5,871 nucleotides of DNA from Pseudomonadota bacterium (GTDB taxonomy: Bacteria > Pseudomonadota > Gammaproteobacteria > Steroidobacterales > Steroidobacteraceae). Positions 1 to 5,014 of this stretch are shown one piece after another. The notes under the pieces are model-generated. The model searched no databases and was not told where the DNA came from. It saw nothing but the letters and a program-made list of their open reading frames with translations. Position 1 is the first letter of the stretch; every line of letters begins with the position of its first letter. Where the stretch lies: the NCBI GenBank assembly GCA_003242275.1, contig QGUX01000219.1, positions 1 to 5,871 on the forward strand, read 5' to 3'. The position numbers and the translations under genes are program-made.

Positions 1-1277
1 GCGTCGGCATTCTTCAGCAGCGCCTCCGGGTCGCGGCCATGCTCGGGATAGAGCGCGATGCCCACGCTGCCGTTGACCCGCAGCTCGATGCCGTTGAAGT
101 ACCAGGGCTCGCCGGTGGCGCGCAGGATGCGGCGCGTGAGCTCACGCACCGACGGCTCGTCCACGCCGGGCACCAGCAGCACGAACTCATCGCCGCCGAC
201 GCGCGCCACGGTGGCCCCGGCCGGCGCACAGGCGGTGAGGCGGCGGGCCATCACGCACAGCAGCTCGTCGCCCGCGTGGTGGCCCATGCTGTCGTTGACG
301 AACTTGAAGCGGTCGAGGTCCACGAATACCAGCGCGAAGCGCGTGTCCGGCCGCGCGTTGCGCACGGCGTCCTCGAGCTGCTCGCGCAGCTGCGCGCGGT
401 TGGCGAGGCCGGTGAGCTCGTCGGTGCGGGCCTGACGCTCGATGCGCTCGCGGTACTCGTGCAGCGCGGTGACGTCCTCGACGGTGCCCTCGTAGCACAC
501 CAGGCGGCCGTTCTCATCGTGGACCGCGCGGGCGTTTTCCGAGATCCAGATCAGCTTGCCGTCGCGGCGGCGCACCTGCGACTCGAAGCCGGTGACCGAG
601 CCATCGCGGCGGATGGTCTCGATGAAGGCGGCGCGGCGGCCCGGATCCACGTACAGCTGCGAGCCGATGTCGCGCATGGACTGGATCAGCTGGCCGGCCG
701 ACTCGAAGCCGTAGATGCGCGCCAGCGCCGGGTTGGCATCGAGGTAGCGCCCGTCGGGGGAGGTGCGGAAGATGCCCTCGATGGCGTTGTCGAACAGGCT
801 GCGGTAGCGCCGCTCGGCGTCCTGCAGCGCGCGCCAGGTGGCCTGCCGCACGCTGATGTCCTGCACGATGCCCTCCACCGCCACCACGCTGCCGTCGCGC
901 CCGGCCAGGCCGATGCCGCGCTCCCACACCCAGCGCTCGGTGCCGCTGCGGTGGATGATGCGGTACTCGACGTCGAATCGCCGGCCCCCGGCCAGCGCCA
1001 CGGCGATGGTCTCGCGGATGCGCCGGCGGTCTTCGGGATGGGTGATCTCCTCGTAGGAAACGCGGCTGTTGTAGAGCAGCTCCTCCGGCTGGTAGCCGGT
1101 GAGCGCCAGGCAGCCGTCGCTGACGAACTCCATGGTCCAGCTGGCGTCGGGAAGGCAGCGGTAGACCATGCCGTCGATGTTGGCGATCAGCGTCTGCAGC
1201 ATGCGCGCGGTCTCGCGCGCGGCATGCGCGTCGCCGCCGGCATTGGCGGAGAGGACGGACTCGGGTTTGGTCGCCAT
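1..1277 (-). CDS. PAS-PAS-GGDEF signalling protein, C-terminus beyond window
   Basis: The minus-strand frame is open from an ATG at 1277 to the left edge, giving 425 full codons. Two PAS domains are visible, at about residues 25-143 (ending in a PAC-like stretch with ERWVWERGIGLAGRDG and VEGIVQDIS) and 155-275 (RYRSLFDNAIEGIFRTSPDG, later YEGTVEDVT). A GGDEF domain follows from about 285, with TDELTGLANR, the metal-ligand pair D320/D322, N328, D337 and an intact GGDEF at 361-365. Such domains make cyclic di-GMP from two GTP. The RxxD inhibitory I-site expected five residues before GGDEF is absent, so product inhibition is not expected. An EAL phosphodiesterase domain may follow off the edge, as is common, but this cannot be seen. 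There is no signal peptide or membrane segment, so it should be a cytosolic sensor; its ligand is unknown. The ribosome site is weak (GGA about 9 bases upstream). It lies 168 bases downstream of smpB on the same strand. Domain calls are firm; start and full architecture are not. Confidence 0.9.
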   Translation of the reverse strand, partial: MATKPESVLSANAGGDAHAARETARMLQTLIANIDGMVYRCLPDASWTMEFVSDGCLALTGYQPEELLYNSRVSYEEITHPEDRRRIRETIAVALAGGRRFDVEYRIIHRSGTERWVWERGIGLAGRDGSVVAVEGIVQDISVRQATWRALQDAERRYRSLFDNAIEGIFRTSPDGRYLDANPALARIYGFESAGQLIQSMRDIGSQLYVDPGRRAAFIETIRRDGSVTGFESQVRRRDGKLIWISENARAVHDENGRLVCYEGTVEDVTALHEYRERIERQARTDELTGLANRAQLREQLEDAVRNARPDTRFALVFVDLDRFKFVNDSMGHHAGDELLCVMARRLTACAPAGATVARVGGDEFVLLVPGVDEPSVRELTRRILRATGEPWYFNGIELRVNGSVGIALYPEHGRDPEALLKNAD

Positions 1278-1383
1278 CAACGATCCGGAAGAACGGTGTG
1301 CGCGGATTCTGTAAGGCCGGGGGCGCGCGGCGCGGGGCGCGCATCACACTTCATGCGATGCACCATGGGCGTGCGCAGCAGAG

Positions 1384-1398
1384 GTTGGTCGCACCAAC
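1384..1398. repeat. Perfect 6-bp inverted repeat upstream of the GGDEF gene
   Basis: GTTGGT at 1384-1389 and ACCAAC at 1393-1398 are perfect reverse complements separated by three bases. The repeat sits in the 168-base gap between smpB and the PAS-GGDEF gene, about 107 bases before the ATG. It could be an operator half-site pair or a small hairpin in a transcript coming from smpB. No run of T follows on either strand, so it is not a classical intrinsic terminator. The rest of the gap (1278-1445) is GC-rich. I see no convincing -35/-10 pair in it; the best -10-like string on the minus strand is near 1306-1313 and has no -35 partner. Confidence 0.3.
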
Positions 1399-1429
1399 AG
1401 GATGCGCGAGGTCCGGAATCCGTCGCGGC

Positions 1430-1446
1430 AAGGCCGCGCAGGCCTT
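1430..1446 (-). terminator. Possible weak hairpin at the end of smpB
   Basis: AAGGCC (1430-1435) and GGCCTT (1441-1446) form a perfect 6-bp stem with a five-base loop. The stem touches the smpB stop codon, which is read from 1448 to 1446. No U-tract follows on the minus strand, so any termination would be inefficient or factor-dependent, and read-through into the PAS-GGDEF gene is possible. Confidence 0.2.
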
Positions 1447-1919
1447 CAGCGTGCGCGCAGCAGCCGTGCCTTGTCGCGCTGCCAGTCGCGGTCCTTCGCC
1501 GCGGCGCGCTTGTCGTGCTGCTTCTTGCCCTTGGCCAGGCCGATGCGCAGCTTGGCGCGGCCGTTCTTCCAGTACAGCTCCAGCGGCACCAGCGTGTAGC
1601 CGGCGCGCTCGACGGCGCCGACCAGGCGGTCGATCTCCGTACGATGAAGCAGCAGCTTCCTGGTGCGGGTGGGATCGGTGATCACGTGCGTCGATGCGGA
1701 AGAGAGCGGCGTGATGTGGGCGCCGTGCAGGAACACCTCGCCGTTCCTGACGAATACGTAGCTCTCGGCGAGCTGCGCGCGGCCGGCGCGCAGCGCCTTC
1801 ACCTCCCAGCCCGCCAGCGACAGGCCCGCCTCGAAGCGTTCCTCGATGAAATATTCGTGGCGCGCCTTGCGGTTCTCGGCGATCAGCGCGCCGCCGTGGT
1901 CCTTGCCTCGTTTGGCCAT
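1446..1919 (-). CDS. smpB: SsrA-binding protein SmpB
   Basis: SmpB binds tmRNA (SsrA) and brings it to stalled ribosomes, where the pair releases the ribosome and tags the unfinished protein for degradation. The 157-residue product has the usual length and carries the family signatures in order: an N-terminal [17 protein letters not shown] (16-32), [14 protein letters not shown] with Y54V (37-55), [16 protein letters not shown] (76-91) and the basic C-terminal tail KGKKQHDKR (130-138) followed by [12 protein letters not shown]. In the family this tail becomes helical in the empty mRNA channel. All conserved blocks are intact. The start is the ATG at 1919, which gives the typical MAKR-type N-terminus. 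No Shine-Dalgarno sequence is visible, and a CATAAT -10-like hexamer lies only five bases before the ATG, so the transcript may be leaderless. The gene is divergent from ratA, as these two genes are in E. coli. No ssrA gene is seen in the window. Confidence 0.97.
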   Translation of the reverse strand: MAKRGKDHGGALIAENRKARHEYFIEERFEAGLSLAGWEVKALRAGRAQLAESYVFVRNGEVFLHGAHITPLSSASTHVITDPTRTRKLLLHRTEIDRLVGAVERAGYTLVPLELYWKNGRAKLRIGLAKGKKQHDKRAAAKDRDWQRDKARLLRAR

Positions 1920-1934
1920 GCGCTATTATGCGGC
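1920..1934. promoter_or_regulatory. Putative bidirectional core promoter smpB/ratA
   Basis: The whole gap between the two divergent start codons is 15 bases. It contains one AT-rich island that reads as TATTAT on the plus strand (1924-1929) and CATAAT on the minus strand (1930-1925), each matching five of six bases of the sigma-70 -10 consensus. Both hexamers end exactly five bases before their ATG, so transcription would begin at or next to the start codon. The -35 matches are weak: TTGCCT at 1903-1908 with a short 15-base spacer for ratA, and nothing clear for smpB. The assignment is inferred from position and composition. Confidence 0.4.
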
Positions 1935-2378
1935 ATGCGCCATATCCGACGCTCGGCGCTGGTGGGCACGAGCCCGCAGCGCATGTTCGACCTGATCAAC
2001 GACGTTGAACGGTATCCCGAGTTCGTGCCCGGCTGCTCGGCGGCCCGGGTCATCGAGCGTTCTCCCGGCGAGCTGCATGCAGAGCTGACCGTGGGGGCCG
2101 GCATGCTCAAGGCCACGTTCTCCACCCGCAACCGCCTGAGCCCGCCGGACCTGATCGAGATCCAGCTGGAGAAGGGGCCCCTGAAGAGCCTCAACGGGCG
2201 CTGGACGCTGACGCCCGTGGCGGCCGGCGACGTGGCCGGCTGCCGCGTGGAGCTGGACCTGTCCTTCGAACCCGATGGCGGGCTTGCGGCCATGGCGCTG
2301 ACGCCGGTCATCGAGAAGCTGGCCAGCTCGCTGGTGGATGCGTTCGTGTCGCGCGCGCGCCAGCAGCGTTCCGCCTGA
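1935..2378 (+). CDS. ratA: RatA-type START/COQ10-like protein
   Basis: The 147-residue product matches the RatA (YfjG)/Coq10 family of the START/polyketide-cyclase fold: MRHIRRSALVGTSPQRMFDLINDVERYPEF at the N-terminus, the PGC motif at 32-34, FSTRNRLSPPDLIEIQLEKGP in the middle, LKSLNGRWTLTP, and a C-terminal helix ending VDAFVSRARQ. In E. coli RatA was reported as a toxin that binds 50S subunits and blocks 70S association. Related Coq10 proteins bind ubiquinone and support its use in respiration, and the second role may be the more general one. The start is the ATG at 1935; the frame is open far upstream, but the homologous region begins here. No ribosome site precedes it. It is divergent from smpB and convergent with bamE. 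The usual partner ratB (RnfH family) is absent from the 19-base gap that follows. Family confidence is high; the physiological role is uncertain. Confidence 0.93.
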   Translation: MRHIRRSALVGTSPQRMFDLINDVERYPEFVPGCSAARVIERSPGELHAELTVGAGMLKATFSTRNRLSPPDLIEIQLEKGPLKSLNGRWTLTPVAAGDVAGCRVELDLSFEPDGGLAAMALTPVIEKLASSLVDAFVSRARQQRSA

Positions 2379-2384
2379 GGCGGA
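2370..2384. terminator. Hairpin at the ratA stop codon, between convergent ratA and bamE
   Basis: TCCGCC (2370-2375) and GGCGGA (2379-2384) are perfect reverse complements, and the three-base loop is exactly the ratA stop codon TGA. The hairpin occupies most of the 19-base convergent gap to bamE, so it could act on transcripts from both sides. No U-tract follows on either strand. A second perfect stem, GCCGCTG (2401-2407) with CAGCGGC (2418-2424), lies just inside the 3' end of bamE and could reinforce it. Termination activity is inferred. Confidence 0.35.
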
Positions 2385-2397
2385 GGCCTTGCCCGCT

Positions 2398-2763
2398 TCA
2401 GCCGCTGGGGTCCGGGGCAGCGGCGTCCGGGGGTTGCTCCTGCTGCTGCGCCCGCCTGATGGGCTGGTCACTGTCGATGCGCTCCACCTTGTCGTCCTTG
2501 AACCACACCGTGATGCGGCGCGACTCGCGGTAGCCGCGGTAGTTGTTGAAGTAGTGGTAGTAGTCCCAGCGATCATTGTTGAAGCCCGGCGGCACCATCG
2601 GCGTGCCCAGCAGGTACAGCACCTGCGAGCGCGTCATGCCGGTTTCGAGCTGGGAAATCTGGCTGTCGTCGAGCATGTTTCCCTGTTGCACGGGCATGCG
2701 ATACAGGCAGCCGGCGGCAAGGGCCATCAGGGCGAGCAGCGGCAGCCGCAGCAGGGGTTTCAT
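2398..2763 (-). CDS. bamE: Outer membrane protein assembly factor BamE (SmpA/OmlA lipoprotein)
   Basis: BamE is a small periplasmic-face lipoprotein of the BAM complex, which folds beta-barrel proteins into the outer membrane. From the ATG at 2763 the product is 121 residues. It has a lipoprotein signal with a hydrophobic stretch LLRLPLLALMALAAGC, where LAAGC is the lipobox and C19 the lipidated residue. The SmpA/OmlA fold follows: QGNML (27-31), the GMTRSQV segment, LLGTP, a WDYYHYF strand and ITVWFKDDKVERID. The C-terminal tail (QQQEQPPDAAAPDPSG) is Gln/Pro/Ala-rich and probably disordered. Another in-frame ATG at 2772 would add MRH, giving a 124-residue form that is equally compatible with a signal peptide. 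Neither start has a clear Shine-Dalgarno sequence. The gene is divergent from fur, an arrangement known as omlA-fur in pseudomonads and xanthomonads. Identification is strong; the start is uncertain by three codons. Confidence 0.93.
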   Translation of the reverse strand: MKPLLRLPLLALMALAAGCLYRMPVQQGNMLDDSQISQLETGMTRSQVLYLLGTPMVPPGFNNDRWDYYHYFNNYRGYRESRRITVWFKDDKVERIDSDQPIRRAQQQEQPPDAAAPDPSG

Positions 2764-2798
2764 GTGTCGCATGGCACGGAAAGGGAGTGTAGACTTCG

Positions 2799-2828
2799 CA
2801 TATTACCCGAGAGACGGAGTCTGCCCAA
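2799..2828. promoter_or_regulatory. Putative divergent promoter region bamE/fur
   Basis: The only AT-rich island in the bamE-fur gap is at 2799-2805. For bamE, a TAATAT -10-like hexamer (2805-2800, four of six matches) lies 17 bases from TTGGGC (2828-2823), whose TTG core fits a -35. That would place the bamE -35 immediately before the fur start codon. For fur, CATATT (2799-2804) could serve as -10 with no good -35. The two promoters would overlap, as known for omlA-fur in pseudomonads. I see no Fur box in this gap, so autoregulation is not supported by the sequence. Confidence 0.3.
2815..2819 (+). promoter_or_regulatory. Ribosome binding site of fur, fixing its TTG start
   Basis: CGGAG at 2815-2819 is a Shine-Dalgarno-like sequence nine bases before the TTG at 2829. 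An in-frame TAG at 2790-2792 and the lack of ATG or GTG between it and the TTG leave TTG as the only sensible start. Confidence 0.55.
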
Positions 2829-3293
2829 TTGGAAGGCAAGGATCTGCGCAACGCGGGGCTCAAGGTCACGCTCCCGCGCCTGAAGATCCTCGAAATCCTC
2901 GAGGGAGGGTCGGCGCGGCACCAGTCCGCGGAAGACATCTACAAGGCCCTGCTCAGCTCGAACGAGGACATCGGCCTTGCCACCGTGTACCGCGTGCTCA
3001 CGCAGTTCGAGGCGGCGGGCCTGGTCACGCGCCATCACTTCGAGAACGGCATGGCCGTGTTCGAGCTCAACCGCGGCGACCACCACGACCACATCGTCTG
3101 CATCGAGTGCGGCGCCGTGGCCGAGTTCGTCGACTCGGCCATCGAGGAGCGGCAGAAGGCCGTGGCGCGTGAGCGCGGCTTCGAGCTGCACGACCACTCG
3201 ATGATCCTGTACGGCCGCTGCTCGAACTGCCGCAGCCGCGGCGCGGCGGGCGCGCGCAAGGGCGGCCCGCACTCCACGCACCCTCAGGGCTGA
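2829..3293 (+). CDS. fur: Ferric uptake regulator Fur
   Basis: Fur is the iron-responsive dimeric repressor that, with Fe2+ bound, blocks iron-uptake promoters. The 154-residue product has the N-terminal winged helix with [15 protein letters not shown] (10-24) and the recognition segment [20 protein letters not shown] (47-66). The metal-site residues are intact: H31, E79, the HHDH motif at 85-88, C91/C94, E106 and H123 (equivalents of E. coli H33, E81, H87-H90, C93/C96, E108 and H125). The C-terminus has a second cysteine pair, C131 and C134, spaced CxxC rather than the CxxxxC of E. coli, so the protein probably has a full structural zinc site. The start is TTG, supported by the upstream CGGAG and by the length of known Fur proteins. 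It is divergent from bamE, and its last ten bases overlap the end of recN. Fur rather than Zur or PerR is favoured by overall similarity to gammaproteobacterial Fur. Confidence 0.95.
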   Translation: MEGKDLRNAGLKVTLPRLKILEILEGGSARHQSAEDIYKALLSSNEDIGLATVYRVLTQFEAAGLVTRHHFENGMAVFELNRGDHHDHIVCIECGAVAEFVDSAIEERQKAVARERGFELHDHSMILYGRCSNCRSRGAAGARKGGPHSTHPQG

Positions 3294-3296
3294 GGG
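3281..3296. terminator. Hairpin containing both stop codons of convergent fur and recN
   Basis: CCCTCA (3281-3286) and TGAGGG (3291-3296) form a perfect 6-bp stem with a GGGC loop. The fur stop (TGA, 3291-3293) and the recN stop (3286-3284 on the minus strand) lie opposite each other within the stem. Its position at the overlap of two convergent genes suggests a shared bidirectional transcript end. No U-tract follows on either strand, so it is at best a weak intrinsic terminator or a 3'-end stabiliser. Confidence 0.4.
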
Positions 3297-5011
3297 GCGC
3301 GCGTCCTCGGGCGCCGGATCCGGGCGGTCTCCTGGTCCTGGCTGGCGGCCGCGGCCAGCATTTCCTGCGCGTGTGCCAGCGCCTTGCTGGTGACCGCGGC
3401 GCCACCCAGCATGCGCGCGATCTCAGGGGCCCGCTGCTTGGCCGACAGCCTGGTCAGCTGGGTGCGGGTCTGCCCGTTGCCGGTGGTCTTGGTGACCTTG
3501 ATCTGGTGATGGCCCTGGGCGGCCACCTGCGCCAGGTGGGTGACGCACAGGACCTGGCCGTCCATGCCCAGGGTGCGAAGCTGCCGGCCCACCACTTCGG
3601 CGGTGGCGCCGCCGATGCCGGCATCCACCTCGTCGAACACCATGCAGCGCGGCTCCTCCGCCACGCAGGCCACCTGCACGGCCAGCGACAGGCGCGACAG
3701 CTCGCCGCCGGAGGCCACGCGCGCCACGGGCCTGACAGGCTGGCCGGGGTTGGCCGTGACCAGGAACTCCACCGCATCGAGGCCGTGCGGGGCAGGGGCG
3801 GCGTCGGGCTGCGGCGTGACCACGACCTCGAAGCGTCCGCCCTCCATGCCCAGCTGCTGCATGCGCGCGGTGATCTCGCGGCTGAAGGTACCGGCGGCGG
3901 CGCGGCGGGCCTCGGACAGCTCGCCGGCCTGGCGACGCCATTCGGCCAGCGCCTCCTCGCACCGGCGGCGCAGTTGCTCGCAACCGGATTCGGCAGCTTC
4001 CAGCCGGGCCAGCTCGGCGCGCAGCGACTCGTGCAGCGCCGGCAGCTGGGGCGGCGGCACGCGGTGCTTGCGGGCCAGCTCCTCGGCCGCGGCCAGGCGC
4101 CTTTCCACCTGCGCCTGGCGGGCGCTGTCCAGGTCCAGCGAATCGGCGTAGTGCGACAACTCCCGGGCGGCCTCGGTGATGCGGATGGCCGCTTCCTCGA
4201 GCAATGGCAGGACGGCGGCGACCCGCGCGTCCAGCGGGGCCAGCGGCTTCAGCGCCGACTGGGCGCGGGCAATGCGCGCCTGCGCGGTGTCGCCTTCGCC
4301 CTCGTAGAGCAGTTGCGCGGCCAGCTGCGTGCCCGCCAGCAGGCGGCCGCGGTTGGCCAGGCGCGCGGCCTCGGCGGCCAGCTCCTCGGCCTCCCCGGGC
4401 CTGAGTGCCAAGGCCGAGAGCTCCGCCTCCTGGAAGCGCAGCAGGTCGAGGCGCAGGTCGCGGTTGCTGAGCCTGGACTCGGCCTCGTCGAGCTCGGCCC
4501 GCAGCGCCCGCCAGGCCGCATGCGCCTCGCGCACCGCTCGGGCGCGGTCCTCCAGGCGCCCATAGGCGTCGAGCAGGTCGCGCTGCGCGGCCGGCCGCAC
4601 CAGCGACTGGAACTCGTGCTGGCCATGCACCTCGAGCAGGTAGCCCGCCACGTCCTTCAGCATCTGCAGCGGCACGGCCCGGCCGTTGATGAAGGCGCGC
4701 GAGCGGCCGTCGGCATTGATCACCCGCCGCAGCAGCAGCTCGCCGTCGGTTTCGATGGCCGCTTCCTCCAGCAGGCTGCGCAGCGCCTCGGGCATCAGCC
4801 CGGGTTCGAAGGTGGCCGCCACCTCGGCACGCCCGGCGCCGGCGCGCACCATGCCCGCGTCGGCGCGGTTGCCGGCCACCAGGGTGAGCGCATCGACGAT
4901 GATGGACTTGCCGGCGCCGGTCTCGCCGGTGAGCACGGTCAGGCCGCCCGCCAGTTCCAGTTCCAGCGAGTCGACGATGGCCAGGTCGCGGATGGTGATG
5001 TGCGTGAGCAA
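3284..5011 (-). CDS. recN: DNA repair protein RecN
   Basis: RecN is an SMC-like ATPase that holds DNA together during RecA-dependent double-strand break repair. The 575-residue product is slightly longer than the 553 residues of E. coli RecN. It begins [20 protein letters not shown], has Walker A GETGAGKS at 29-36, an adjacent [15 protein letters not shown] segment and IHGQH-like EVHGQHEF. A long Ala/Glu/Leu/Arg-rich central region follows, consistent with the short coiled coil of the family. The ABC signature SGGE is at 434-437 and Walker B with its catalytic acid, MVFDEVD, ends at 463; the late motif [10 protein letters not shown] is also present. The start is TTG at 5011, matching the MLxxLTI-type N-terminus of RecN. 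A weak GAGAG lies seven bases upstream inside the end of nadK. The gene follows nadK by three bases and must be co-transcribed and probably translationally coupled. No LexA box is visible nearby. All ATPase motifs are intact. Confidence 0.97.
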   Translation of the reverse strand: MLTHITIRDLAIVDSLELELAGGLTVLTGETGAGKSIIVDALTLVAGNRADAGMVRAGAGRAEVAATFEPGLMPEALRSLLEEAAIETDGELLLRRVINADGRSRAFINGRAVPLQMLKDVAGYLLEVHGQHEFQSLVRPAAQRDLLDAYGRLEDRARAVREAHAAWRALRAELDEAESRLSNRDLRLDLLRFQEAELSALALRPGEAEELAAEAARLANRGRLLAGTQLAAQLLYEGEGDTAQARIARAQSALKPLAPLDARVAAVLPLLEEAAIRITEAARELSHYADSLDLDSARQAQVERRLAAAEELARKHRVPPPQLPALHESLRAELARLEAAESGCEQLRRRCEEALAEWRRQAGELSEARRAAAGTFSREITARMQQLGMEGGRFEVVVTPQPDAAPAPHGLDAVEFLVTANPGQPVRPVARVASGGELSRLSLAVQVACVAEEPRCMVFDEVDAGIGGATAEVVGRQLRTLGMDGQVLCVTHLAQVAAQGHHQIKVTKTTGNGQTRTQLTRLSAKQRAPEIARMLGGAAVTSKALAHAQEMLAAAASQDQETARIRRPRTRAPQP

Positions 5012-5014
5012 GCG

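Noticed and set aside
514..1347. Minus-strand 277-codon frame starting upstream of the PAS-GGDEF gene
   Set aside because: It overlaps the two PAS domains in another frame, is Arg/Pro/His-rich and has no recognisable domain.
1352..1367. CATG...CATG near-palindrome in the gap before the PAS-GGDEF gene
   Set aside because: Only the outer CATG words are symmetric, and CATG is its own reverse complement; the inner bases do not pair.
1278..1445. ssrA (tmRNA) downstream of smpB
   Set aside because: The gap is 168 bases, too short for a typical tmRNA gene of roughly 350 bases, and no tRNA-Ala-like acceptor or tag-coding sequence is seen.
39..1934. Long plus-strand open frame running antisense to the PAS-GGDEF and smpB genes and in frame with ratA
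   Set aside because: It is a composition artefact of GC-rich coding DNA. Its translation is low-complexity (Ala, Val, Gly, Arg, His), matches no family, and the opposite strand encodes clear conserved domains. Only its last 147 codons are real (ratA).
2764..2828. A Fur box for autoregulation between bamE and fur
   Set aside because: No stretch resembles the GATAATGATAATCATTATC consensus or three adjoining NAT(A/T)AT hexamers; the only AT-rich part is seven bases long.
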